Below, piece by piece: positions 1-6,905 of a DNA stretch of 20,530 nt (position 1 is the stretch's first letter; each line of letters opens with the position of its first letter). The stretch comes from a virus. A program made the position numbers and the translations under genes. The stretch spans positions 1-20,530 of the IMG/VR virus record IMGVR_UViG_3300042884_000100; one strand, 5' to 3'. The notes under the pieces are model-generated. The model saw only the letters and a list, made by a program, of their open reading frames with translations, was not told where the DNA came from and made no database searches.

Positions 1-384
1 GACAACTTTATCAAACTGGGTGTAATTATCCTTGCCTGTTAATTGAATATATCCTCGACCTCTAAATTTCCAACCATCGCCACTTGCTTCGTCTCCGTTA
101 CCCATTCTTGAACTATAAACTCTATTTGCTATCTTCTCAGGTTTTCTTTCATAAGCATTTGCAATAGCATCATCTTTAAAGTATTTTCCAAAAATAGACC
201 TAAGTCCTTTAGCACCATAATTAAGATTTTCAGTAACCGCTTTGAAGTTACCGCTTTCGTGAGCACATTGTGATAAAAAATGCGCTAATCTTAAATTGCT
301 ATTCAAGGCAAACTTTTCATTAATTTGAGGTATTTGGTCTAATACGTTTGCAGGTATCTTTGTCGATAATGCTTCTAAATTCAT
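1..384 (-). CDS. GH19-type endolysin, N-terminal part (cut by window edge)
   Basis: This is a cell-wall lytic enzyme of the glycoside hydrolase 19 (chitinase-like) fold, which phages use to cleave the glycan strands of peptidoglycan at the end of infection. The visible 128 residues carry the family signature. His42-Glu43-Ser44 lies in an AHESGNF motif, with Glu43 the expected general acid. Glu52 follows in TENLNYG and is a candidate second catalytic residue. RGRGYIQLTGKDNY at residues 108-121 is the substrate-groove motif. No signal peptide is visible, so release probably depends on the upstream holin candidate. The ATG at 384 is separated by one base from the stop of the preceding gene. The C-terminus lies beyond position 1. 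The family call is from motifs I recognise and is firm; the exact bond cleaved is inferred. Confidence 0.93.
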   Translation of the reverse strand, partial: MNLEALSTKIPANVLDQIPQINEKFALNSNLRLAHFLSQCAHESGNFKAVTENLNYGAKGLRSIFGKYFKDDAIANAYERKPEKIANRVYSSRMGNGDEASGDGWKFRGRGYIQLTGKDNYTQFDKVV

Positions 385-385
385 T

Positions 386-826
386 TTATTTTATTTGTGA
401 GTATAAAAATAATGTTAGCATAGCAAATAGAACTGAGTTAAGCCTATGAAGTTTTAATTCAAAGTTCATATCCTTTTCGTACTGCTCGTAGATTGCTATA
501 TTTTTATAGTACCTATTACGATAGTCGTTTAACGTATCGTTCGATATTTTATTGCGTATTGTAAGGGTATCTTTAAGGGTAAGTAAGTCAATGCGAAGGC
601 TATCCCTTGTCTTGATGTTAGCTTTAATTAAGCTATCTATTCTGTTGTTCTGGTAGCTTACTAAATTAGTTAGGCTATCAAATGAGTTGTTAATCTTCTC
701 GCCTTCTGACCGGCTAATAACAATCTTGTCCTCGCCACCTATCTTCTTAACGTATTGGGCGAAGCATAAACTTGGTGCTATTAGTATCGACAGAATTAGC
801 AGAATCCAATTTAGCCTTAACTTCAT
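386..826 (-). CDS. Exported protein with C-terminal membrane anchor, lysis cassette
   Basis: This 146-residue protein is of unknown family. Residues 1-23 look like a Sec signal peptide (charged MKLR start, hydrophobic core, possible signal peptidase I site after FA at 22-23). Residues about 35-120 are polar, with regularly spaced hydrophobics suggesting a coiled coil. Residues about 127-143 form a hydrophobic C-terminal segment. The chain would therefore be periplasmic with a membrane anchor at its C-terminus. It lies between the o-spanin-like lipoprotein gene, which it overlaps by 80 bases, and the endolysin, so a role in envelope disruption is inferred from position and topology. I see no lipobox: the cysteine at 21 is preceded by PSL. 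It could be a third spanin component or an unrelated envelope protein. Confidence 0.7.
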   Translation of the reverse strand: MKLRLNWILLILSILIAPSLCFAQYVKKIGGEDKIVISRSEGEKINNSFDSLTNLVSYQNNRIDSLIKANIKTRDSLRIDLLTLKDTLTIRNKISNDTLNDYRNRYYKNIAIYEQYEKDMNFELKLHRLNSVLFAMLTLFLYSQIK

Positions 827-1037
827 TTAGTTCTGTTTTTAATTCTTTTACTTCTTGCTTTAAGGTAACTATCGTTTTTACTGTCTTCGTAATTACCTTC
901 TTGTTATCCTGAGAAGCCACACCCTGCACCGCTTTACTCTGCACTTGGCTTTCTTTTACTTTGTCTTGCAACTCTTTAATCTGGTTATCGGCTTTAGTTC
1001 CGCAACCTAACAAAGCAACCAATAATAAATAGCGCAT
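747..1037 (-). CDS. Small lipoprotein, o-spanin-like (Rz1 analogue candidate)
   Basis: This 96-residue protein has a lipoprotein-type signal: MRYLLLVALLGC, with the lipidated cysteine expected at residue 12. The mature part is short, Lys/Glu-rich and probably coiled coil at about residues 20-80. That suits an outer-membrane lipoprotein that pairs with an inner-membrane partner. Its start overlaps the stop of the preceding single-span membrane protein (TAATG, one shared base), and its last 80 bases overlap the next gene in another frame. This close, overlapping arrangement of a membrane protein and a lipoprotein recalls Rz/Rz1 pairs. The spanin role is inference. The lipobox has Leu at -2, which is tolerated but not ideal. 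Confidence 0.72.
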   Translation of the reverse strand: MRYLLLVALLGCGTKADNQIKELQDKVKESQVQSKAVQGVASQDNKKVITKTVKTIVTLKQEVKELKTELNEVKAKLDSANSVDTNSTKFMLRPIR

Positions 1038-1309
1038 TACTTAAACTTTTTAAGAGCCTTAAGGTCTACTGCCATTTCTAAACGAGCCGTACTTGCTGCG
1101 TTACTGCTATCACTTTTACGCACCATTTCATACAAGCTACCTATCTTTTCGTCTTGCTTTTCGTTACGCTTTGCATTGTCGATGTAGAGGTAACTAATAC
1201 CGCAGATACATAAAAACAACATACCTACGACAGGGTTCTTGCTAAACTCTTTGAATGAAATTGGTAACGGGTTTGTCGATACGTTTACGCTTCTTGCTGC
1301 TTTTGCCAT
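1037..1309 (-). CDS. Single-span membrane protein, i-spanin-like (Rz analogue candidate)
   Basis: This 90-residue protein has a positively charged N-terminal tail, one transmembrane segment at about residues 27-43 (VVGMLFLCICGISYLYI), and then a polar, probably helical or coiled-coil tail rich in Lys, Glu and Ala. The predicted topology is N-in with the tail in the periplasm, as in inner-membrane spanin subunits. It is directly followed, with a one-base overlap, by a lipoprotein gene, and preceded by a u-spanin candidate whose stop lies one base upstream. Context and topology suggest an i-spanin. Sequence identity to any known Rz was not tested, and a pinholin or other small membrane protein remains possible. 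Confidence 0.65.
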   Translation of the reverse strand: MAKAARSVNVSTNPLPISFKEFSKNPVVGMLFLCICGISYLYIDNAKRNEKQDEKIGSLYEMVRKSDSSNAASTARLEMAVDLKALKKFK

Positions 1310-1310
1310 A

Positions 1311-1742
1311 TTATTTACGTTTCCAAAAGAATAAGATTAGCGTAATTATTAATATAAGCGCGATTAAAGCCTTATAAAATTCGCTGAAGGACTTATCCTT
1401 AGTTTTAATTATCTTCGAAATTTGGGTACTTTCTGTGCGATTTAGAGCCATTGAGTCCGTCTTGGTATGCTTACTATCCGTTTGTTTCTCTTTTGTACCT
1501 CTTGTGTAGGTTTCCGTGTACTTAGGAATAGTTATCATACTATCCTTAGTAACCCACAAAGTATCGTAGTAAGTAATGGTCTTGGTAAAATACTCTTCCT
1601 TTTCTACTATTTTAGTTACGCTATCTAAAACGACTACACGCACCGAGTCAAAAGTTTTGACAACTGTGCTATCTAATTTCTCCGATGCCTTCTTTACTGA
1701 GGCGCAAGAAGTAAGCAATAAGGCTAAAAGTATTAATCTCAT
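1311..1742 (-). CDS. Unimolecular spanin (u-spanin) candidate: lipoprotein with C-terminal TM
   Basis: This 143-residue protein combines two features that together define u-spanins such as T1 gp11. The first is an N-terminal lipoprotein signal, with a near-perfect lipobox LTSC and Cys13. The second is a C-terminal transmembrane segment at about residues 124-140, closed by WKRK, which would face the cytoplasm. The linker between them is rich in Thr, Val, Lys and Asp with alternating hydrophobics, consistent with beta structure. Such a protein would be lipid-anchored in the outer membrane and embedded in the inner membrane, and would fuse the two during lysis. The ATG overlaps the stop of the upstream holin candidate (ATGA). 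Topology is read from sequence; the family role is known for u-spanins; the assignment here is inferred. Confidence 0.75.
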   Translation of the reverse strand: MRLILLALLLTSCASVKKASEKLDSTVVKTFDSVRVVVLDSVTKIVEKEEYFTKTITYYDTLWVTKDSMITIPKYTETYTRGTKEKQTDSKHTKTDSMALNRTESTQISKIIKTKDKSFSEFYKALIALILIITLILFFWKRK

Positions 1743-1909
1743 TTTAGTTTCTTAGTCATTTTCCAATAGTATCTAATAGCCATACCGCCAGAAACAATAG
1801 CCACCAAACTTGCAATCAATGTGAATAGTGGTTGAATACTTGTAATGCTTATTGTTGCACTTACTACTGATACGATTGTTGATTGGTCTGCTTGGTGGTT
1901 ATTTTCCAT
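1739..1909 (-). CDS. Small membrane protein, holin candidate (56 aa)
   Basis: This 56-residue ORF fills the gap between its neighbours exactly. Its ATG overlaps the upstream stop (TAATG at 1909) and its TGA overlaps the next ATG (ATGA at 1739-1742), strong signs of translational coupling. Residues about 11-25 are moderately hydrophobic (TIVSVVSATISITSI) and residues 28-46 form a clear membrane span. The C-terminus is basic (RYYWKMTKKLK). Small size, one or two spans, a charged tail and position at the head of a spanin-endolysin cassette make it the best holin candidate in the window. Holins share no diagnostic motif, so the role is inference. Confidence 0.7.
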   Translation of the reverse strand: MENNHQADQSTIVSVVSATISITSIQPLFTLIASLVAIVSGGMAIRYYWKMTKKLK

Positions 1910-2295
1910 TAAAGTTCTTCTTCTTCTTGTTTGTTAAATTCAATCCCGGTAGTCCAATTTTCTAAGAAAGTAAAGTCCTCAAGACCTTGTTGATTGACTA
2001 CGTTAATTATTACAAAGTCAAATTCTTTATCATTTAAGGCTTCAATATCTTTAGTCAGCTTCTTGATGCCTTCTTTAGAGTACTTGTAATTTCCTTTGTC
2101 ATCTAATAGTAAGCAGTCCTTATCGTCGGTCTGCGCATTGTCTAAACGCAAAATTTCAACTTCTGCTTGGTAGTCCTCGTGATGTTGTTTAACCTTCTCG
2201 TAAATTTTTACAAGCTTCTTTTGTGTTTTAGTTTCTTGGCTACCGATAACGGCATTAAGGTTGCTCACTAATTGGAGCAGTTGTTTGTTCTTCAT
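1909..2295 (-). CDS. Conserved-looking hypothetical protein, 128 aa
   Basis: I do not recognise this family. The protein is soluble, with a helical N-terminal half (LLQLVSNLNAVIG, then a Lys/Glu-rich stretch to about residue 50). A compact acidic second half contains a DDKGNYKYSKEG turn followed by a helix, and the C-terminus is EEEEL. There is no signal peptide or membrane span. The first 41 bases overlap the end of the upstream fibre-associated gene, and its stop overlaps the holin candidate start. The position between fibre and lysis genes would suit a fibre-assembly or lysis-timing protein, but nothing in the sequence decides this. Confidence 0.8.
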   Translation of the reverse strand: MKNKQLLQLVSNLNAVIGSQETKTQKKLVKIYEKVKQHHEDYQAEVEILRLDNAQTDDKDCLLLDDKGNYKYSKEGIKKLTKDIEALNDKEFDFVIINVVNQQGLEDFTFLENWTTGIEFNKQEEEEL

Positions 2296-2647
2296 TTTCG
2301 TTGTTTTTTATTTGTAAAGATAATTGTGGATTGCTAAACGGCAAAGGTAAATTTACGATTGGTGGGTTTTTTAGGTTCTCAATTTGAGTAGCTAAGTTTA
2401 AGTCCATAGCTTCTACGTTAAGACCTGCTTCTAACCAAGTACATACTTGCTCATAAGTTAAATCTTCGTATGCAGTAAAGTCAGTTTCCGAAGGTGTTTC
2501 GCAAGACAATACTCCGTAAATATCTGCAAAGTATTGTTCGTCTGTACCCTCATAACGATAATGCACTCTTTTAACTACGTCTGTTAATTTGTCCTCTGAA
2601 GGTGCGGTATCCATTTGAACCACAACCCATTTTGTTTCTAATGCCAT
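2255..2647 (-). CDS. Small fibre-associated protein with KNPP...PLPF motif
   Basis: This 130-residue protein begins with a beta-rich domain (WVVVQMDTAPSEDKLTDVV, then a RYEGTDEQYFADIYGV strand pair). It continues with LTYEQVCTWLEAGLNVEAMD, a helix, and then IENLKNPPIVNLPLPF at about residues 88-103. I recognise this pattern from a family of small proteins widespread in phages (I believe Pfam DUF7936, from memory), often encoded beside tail fibre genes. Its molecular function is not known to me; a fibre cap, tip or chaperone role is a guess from position. The Gln/Asn/Glu-rich tail after residue 104 overlaps the next gene by 41 bases, so it may be a less constrained extension. Confidence 0.75.
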   Translation of the reverse strand: MALETKWVVVQMDTAPSEDKLTDVVKRVHYRYEGTDEQYFADIYGVLSCETPSETDFTAYEDLTYEQVCTWLEAGLNVEAMDLNLATQIENLKNPPIVNLPLPFSNPQLSLQIKNNENEEQTTAPISEQP

Positions 2648-2656
2648 TTTATATTT

Positions 2657-5600
2657 TTATGGTAATGATGAATAAACATTAATAAAGTATATTGTGCCGT
2701 CAATGTTTACAGGTAGGTGACCACCTGAATTGAACGCTTGCCCTGTATTTCTTGCACCTATCTTGATTGCTGCCCTGCCATACCCCGTGTCTGGTTCTCC
2801 TGTTTTTATTGAGCCTATTGCTATTTCTACGTTACCCACACTTGTAATTGTCATACGGGTACTGTTTGCAGTACCAAATATTAATGAATCATTTTCATAA
2901 TTCCATAAATACGCAGTTGTACCACTTAATTCCATTGTATAACCATCAGTACCTCCTTGACCTGTTGTAGAACTATATAAACCAATAGTGTTATTAAATA
3001 TAGATAAACCTCTTGCGGGTGTGATAGTACCTATACCTACGTTACCGCTATTAGTTAAGGTCATTGCTAAAGTAGGAGTTACATTATTTGTGTAAAATCT
3101 TAAATTACCATCATTACCATTAACACCACGATAGCCAACAATTTTGCCCATTAAATTGGCATTAGCATCATTCCAACTTACTGAAGCATTTTCTGTATTA
3201 TTATTTGCATTATTTCCTGTAAATGTAGCTGCTCCTGTAGAGGAAATAATCATATCTGCACTATTCCCTTGTCCGCTTAATACTAAGCCTGACTCACCTC
3301 TAACTGCAAATTTACCATTGTGACCTGTTATAATACCTTGCGCTCCACCTACAAAACCTACTGTTGTTGCTGACTCAGTCCATCTTGCGTGTGAAAGTCC
3401 TGCTGCTGCAGTTATTTGTAATCTTGAATTTGCAGAAGTGTCGCCAATAACCAAATTACCTGAAGCGTTTAACGTCATTGCTTGGGTAAAGGTTATAGTG
3501 TTACCTGCTGCTGCTCCTGAAGGAGCGTTATACCATTCGTGCCTTCCAGAAGTTTGTTGGTATCTTGATGCAAAACCAATTTTTACATACTTGTATGTAC
3601 CGTTCCAAAAAGCATTTTGATTTATTTCAAAAAAATTATTGTCAACATAACTTGAAATAGAACCACCACCTAATTGTAATACTTTATAATCTGTACTCCA
3701 CGCACTCGGTGTAACTCCTAATCCTAAATTGCCTGAAGCGTCAAGAGTCATTTTTGTAGCAGAATTTGTAAGAAACTTTAGTACACTTGAAGCACCAACC
3801 GCATCTATTCTTAATTCATTTGCAAGGCTATAAATTTCGCCATATAAAGTATTGGCAGTTTTTAAATCTATTACAGAACCATTTGTTCCGTTAATAGTTA
3901 AAGTTGTTAAATTAGTATAACTTGAAGGAGATGGAGTATTGATACCAACATTTGTTCCATTTTCAAATATCGCACTATTCCCTATTGTACTTGCACCTGT
4001 AAACTTAGGTAGGTAGTTAGTAGTACCTGAACCCGTTACTGGATTTGTTAAAGCGTTTTGCTTAGAATTAAACGTAGTCCAATCCGCACTACTTAAAGCA
4101 CCTCTATTCGTTGCACTTGCAGTAGGTACGTTTAAAGTAATTACAGGAGTAGTAGTGCTATTAGCAACAGTAGAACTTAAATCAGTTCCCGTAGTTCCTA
4201 TTGTTAAAGCAGCAACCGAAGTTACAGTACCTACAAATTGGTCTGCGTATTGCGGAATATTTAATACTCCCGTTGTGTTGTTATATGTAGCTGCTCCGCT
4301 TGTTCCCGTTGTGGTTAAGCTAATGGCAGCTCTTGCCAAAGCATCGGTATATTGTGTAATAGTAGAAGCAATAACTCCTGTTGTGTTATTATAGCTTATC
4401 CCTGCACCTGCACTTAAAGAAGTAAGCGTTATATAGTTTGCTCCGTTAGTTAATTGGTTTGTATTTGTAGGAATAGTAATAACACCCGTTGTAGAATTGT
4501 AAGCACCACTACCTGCCGTAAAGCTTAACGCTGCACGACTACGAGCATCTGTGTAATATAAATTACTTCCTTCTGCTATGTTTGAAGTTGTACCTGCAAC
4601 CTTAGTCCATAAACTTGTGCTTGATACATATTGTAAAATATCTCCGTTGCTTGGACTTTGAGCAGCTACGTTATGAAGTTCGTCTAATTCGTAGCCGTTT
4701 TGTATCTTAACTTCAACAACCCCTTGTGTCGGGTGCGCTCTTACTACGATACCAACATAAACTAAGTGATTAGGTGCGTAAGGTTTTGTACTTGTAAAAG
4801 TACCTGCCGTTGTAGGACTTAAATAAAGTTGTGTACCTTCTGTAAAAGCCTGAGTATCTAAATCGCTTATGCGACCTGCAACCACTACATATCCGTTATT
4901 GTTATTTGTAATATCGTTTCTTACTATTCCATAAGTTTGTGCGCTTGTACTATCGCCCGTTGCTAAAGCCTTAGTAACTGTTGGCAAGTTACCTTGACCG
5001 CCATTGATATAAACAACTGTTCCCTTTGTTAAAGTCGCTCCTGTCTTGTTATAAACCTCAGTAATTAAGTTTTGTGCTTCATTAATTACTCCGGGAAACG
5101 TAACTAAGTTACCTGCTCCGTTTACATACTGAGTGCTATTACCTGCAAACGCTAAAGCTAAAGTTCCACTTGTTGTTACTGGACTTCCTGTTATGCCTAT
5201 TGCATCACCCGTAATAGTTGCAGCAACGCTTGTAACTGTACCCACCGCTCCACTTGAACGCTGCCAGATAGTTCCTGAATAAATCACATAATCGCCAACC
5301 GCAAAAGTAATCGGACCCGCCCCAAAATTTACTGTCCCGGCTACATTACACAAAAATACATCGCCCGTATCTCCCGTACCATTCGCAAGTGTAGGTGTGT
5401 TAGTCGCTGCGTTCCAAGTTCCTTTATATTCCATAATAGAACTCGGTAGCTGACTTATAGGAACTTTACCGCCACTATCCAAAGAAGCATAACCATTACT
5501 CACACCCTTTTCGCTTCTTAACTGATAAGTATCTAATAAAGCTTGTGAAGGGAATACTTCTACATAAGCCGTGCCACTCCATAAGTAAAGTTTCTTTGTG

Positions 5601-5809
5601 TCTTTAGCGCAGTATATAACGTTAATAGTTCCCGGATTAGGAAACGCTGCAAGATTAGTATAAAAAGAAACTGCACCGCTAAATATTGCTCCTAATTGCT
5701 CAAGTGTAATCTTCTTACTTACTCCCGTTGTAGGGTTGCCTATAATAGTTAAATCGGTACTCGCAGGTGCTAACTCGGTAGCTAATTGGTTAATCTTTTT
5801 TCCTATCAT
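2657..5809 (-). CDS. Modular tail fibre / receptor-binding protein, 1050 aa
   Basis: This is the largest gene in the window and encodes a long, Gly/Thr/Asn-rich beta-structured fibre. Residues 1-40 (KKINQLATELAPASTDL, KKITLEQLG) resemble the N-terminal attachment region of Bacteroidetes phage fibres. About 45-90 holds a FYTNLAAFPNPG / YLWSGTAYVEVFP module. About 100-185 holds NGYASLDSGGKVPISQLP and GDYVIYSGTIWQR. About 243-400 holds TKGTVVYINGGQGNLPTV through NGYELDELHNV. Next come repeated YN(N/S)TTGV units, an NRGALSSADWTTFNSKQNAL linker, and four MT(L/I)-x-x-SGN repeats. The C-terminus (NIDGTIYFINVYSSLP) is short, and I see no S74-type intramolecular chaperone. The downstream small gene may act as a partner. 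Host recognition is inferred from architecture. Confidence 0.92.
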   Translation of the reverse strand: MIGKKINQLATELAPASTDLTIIGNPTTGVSKKITLEQLGAIFSGAVSFYTNLAAFPNPGTINVIYCAKDTKKLYLWSGTAYVEVFPSQALLDTYQLRSEKGVSNGYASLDSGGKVPISQLPSSIMEYKGTWNAATNTPTLANGTGDTGDVFLCNVAGTVNFGAGPITFAVGDYVIYSGTIWQRSSGAVGTVTSVAATITGDAIGITGSPVTTSGTLALAFAGNSTQYVNGAGNLVTFPGVINEAQNLITEVYNKTGATLTKGTVVYINGGQGNLPTVTKALATGDSTSAQTYGIVRNDITNNNNGYVVVAGRISDLDTQAFTEGTQLYLSPTTAGTFTSTKPYAPNHLVYVGIVVRAHPTQGVVEVKIQNGYELDELHNVAAQSPSNGDILQYVSSTSLWTKVAGTTSNIAEGSNLYYTDARSRAALSFTAGSGAYNSTTGVITIPTNTNQLTNGANYITLTSLSAGAGISYNNTTGVIASTITQYTDALARAAISLTTTGTSGAATYNNTTGVLNIPQYADQFVGTVTSVAALTIGTTGTDLSSTVANSTTTPVITLNVPTASATNRGALSSADWTTFNSKQNALTNPVTGSGTTNYLPKFTGASTIGNSAIFENGTNVGINTPSPSSYTNLTTLTINGTNGSVIDLKTANTLYGEIYSLANELRIDAVGASSVLKFLTNSATKMTLDASGNLGLGVTPSAWSTDYKVLQLGGGSISSYVDNNFFEINQNAFWNGTYKYVKIGFASRYQQTSGRHEWYNAPSGAAAGNTITFTQAMTLNASGNLVIGDTSANSRLQITAAAGLSHARWTESATTVGFVGGAQGIITGHNGKFAVRGESGLVLSGQGNSADMIISSTGAATFTGNNANNNTENASVSWNDANANLMGKIVGYRGVNGNDGNLRFYTNNVTPTLAMTLTNSGNVGIGTITPARGLSIFNNTIGLYSSTTGQGGTDGYTMELSGTTAYLWNYENDSLIFGTANSTRMTITSVGNVEIAIGSIKTGEPDTGYGRAAIKIGARNTGQAFNSGGHLPVNIDGTIYFINVYSSLP
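2819..3751 (-). repeat. Four degenerate fibre repeats of the MTL-x-x-SGN type
   Basis: Within the fibre gene, four short units recur: MTLDASGNLGLG (about 3716-3751), MTLNASGNLVIG (about 3442-3477), MTLTNSGNVGIG (about 3029-3064) and MTITSVGNVEIAIG (about 2819-2854). Copies diverge at DNA level, with third positions differing, so they look like old duplications kept by selection on the protein. Each probably forms a beta turn between strands of a trimeric shaft. Confidence 0.7.
4236..4560 (-). repeat. YNxTTGV / ALxRAAxS fibre shaft repeats
   Basis: Three copies of a Y-N-(N/S)-T-T-G-V motif, each followed by I(P)-rich strands, occur in this part of the fibre gene (around 4237-4291, 4321-4400 and 4450-4506). 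They alternate with YTDA-(L/R)-(A/S)-RA-A-(I/L)-S motifs. This is a tandem modular shaft, which offers obvious sites for homologous exchange between phages. Confidence 0.6.
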
Positions 5810-5810
5810 C

Positions 5811-6254
5811 TTAGTATGTATAAATCGATGGCACTTGGCATCTGTCGTTTAAGTAAGGTAATTCCATTGTAATATCTATCTTAACTCCTGCAAGATAGTC
5901 AGGGTCGCTTTCTGTAAAGTAAGTCAAAGGTGCAGTATCGCCAATATCCCAAATTGCTTTAGGGTATCTAAGCTGCGCAACTATATCTTGACCTACTAAA
6001 GTCATATCGCTAAGAACTTCGGTTTCGTTTGTTTCTTCCATTAACATTCTGTCCATAAAATAAAGGCTAAAATTATAAGTAATATTTTTAGCGTTTATAG
6101 TTGCACCTGTTAAAGTGTAAAACATAGCAGGGTAAGTAACCTCGCCATTAGACAAACGTTCCCACACATCTCCGAAGTAAACAAAGTTAATTTGTTCGTG
6201 GTCGTTTCCGAGTGTCGTTATTTGCTTGACGATTTGGTTTAACGTTAGGCTCAT
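5811..6254 (-). CDS. Tail-completion / tail-terminator-like structural protein
   Basis: This 147-residue protein lies between the head-tail connector genes and the fibre gene. It has an N-terminal helix (LTLNQIVKQITTLG), a YFGDVWERLSNGEVTYPAMFYTL segment, and a beta-rich body with paired strands (ITYNFSLYFMDRM, VKIDITMELPYLND). The size, the helix-plus-sheet pattern and the location fit the tail-terminator or neck class. I recall similar proteins from Bacteroidetes phages only as uncharacterised structural proteins. The ATG at 6254 is the first usable start, since an in-frame stop lies a few codons upstream. The role is inferred, moderately. Confidence 0.8.
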   Translation of the reverse strand: MSLTLNQIVKQITTLGNDHEQINFVYFGDVWERLSNGEVTYPAMFYTLTGATINAKNITYNFSLYFMDRMLMEETNETEVLSDMTLVGQDIVAQLRYPKAIWDIGDTAPLTYFTESDPDYLAGVKIDITMELPYLNDRCQVPSIYTY

Positions 6255-6318
6255 TCTTAATTTTTTCTAAATAAACACGCAGTTTATTTTGGTTTTTAAT
6301 CGTTGTTACTTTACTCAT
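6187..6318 (-). CDS. Possible small basic protein, 43 aa
   Basis: This ORF has an ATG two bases after the stop of the connector gene and overlaps the next gene by 68 bases in another frame. It covers the otherwise unexplained 66-base gap. The product is strongly basic and hydrophilic (many Lys, Arg and Asn; ending RKRPRTN), with one short amphipathic helix (LRVYLEKIKNE). It could be a small nucleic-acid-binding or assembly factor, or simply leader sequence. The evidence is spacing and an ATG only, so it remains tentative. Confidence 0.4.
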   Translation of the reverse strand: MSKVTTIKNQNKLRVYLEKIKNEPNVKPNRQANNDTRKRPRTN

Positions 6319-6320
6319 AA

Positions 6321-6902
6321 TTAGCAATCACTACAACCTCTATTCCCTTGATAAAGTTCCTCGAAGCTCTTACCTGCGCAGCAATCGAAATCGCCTAACC
6401 AAATGCTCGTTGTATAAGCATCATTCTCAGGGTGTATTGCATCAATGCCGCTTCCGGGATTAAGGTACTCAGGATAAAGTGTTGAATATTCTTTTAGGTA
6501 TTTAATCATTCTTTGCTTGTAGAACTCGGCTCTTGCTTTGTATCTATTCGCTACGTCAATCATATCTTGCATTGAAGGGTTCTCGGTATTCTCGCCACCC
6601 TTCCTTAACAAGCCTTTGTTATAGAACTGATAAGACAAACCCATTGGCAATTCACTAAGTACATAATGCACCAAAGTATCTGCTATGTATTGGTCTAATA
6701 ATATTACCTCGTTAGCGTTTAAGTTGTTTGCCGTGATACCTGCTTGAAGTCGATTGTACAAAGCACTACCAAGCGCAGGTAAGATATACATATCTTGTGC
6801 GGTCTTAATCTCAGGCAATACAAGTTTTTCGTCTACGTTAGCGTGTAAGCCAGACCTGTCTTTAATATTCTGTACGCTTATGAATAATGTGTTTAAGCTC
6901 AT
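6321..6902 (-). CDS. Head-tail connector (gp6-like adaptor), DUF6712-like
   Basis: This 193-residue, mostly helical protein follows the portal gene by three bases. The N-terminal region VLPEIKTAQDMYILPALGSALYNRL (about residues 28-52) and the helix EVILLDQYIADTLVHYVL resemble the helical connectors that form the ring under the portal. I recall this pattern from the DUF6712 family of Bacteroidetes phages (from memory). The position immediately after the portal supports the call. The C-terminus is odd: after a Pro/Gly-rich linker it ends with a cysteine pair at 174-175 and a C-x-x-C at 190-193, which could bind metal or form cross-links. Confidence 0.8.
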   Translation of the reverse strand: MSLNTLFISVQNIKDRSGLHANVDEKLVLPEIKTAQDMYILPALGSALYNRLQAGITANNLNANEVILLDQYIADTLVHYVLSELPMGLSYQFYNKGLLRKGGENTENPSMQDMIDVANRYKARAEFYKQRMIKYLKEYSTLYPEYLNPGSGIDAIHPENDAYTTSIWLGDFDCCAGKSFEELYQGNRGCSDC

Positions 6903-6905
6903 TTC

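Noticed and set aside
386-826. Reading the 146-aa protein as a second lipoprotein via Cys21
   Set aside because: The residues before Cys21 (PSL) do not form a lipobox; a signal peptidase I site after FA fits better.
4155-4394. Plus-strand open frame inside the tail fibre gene
   Set aside because: Its Val/Ala/Pro-rich product is the antisense reading of Thr/Asn/Gly-rich fibre repeats; no start context or family resemblance.
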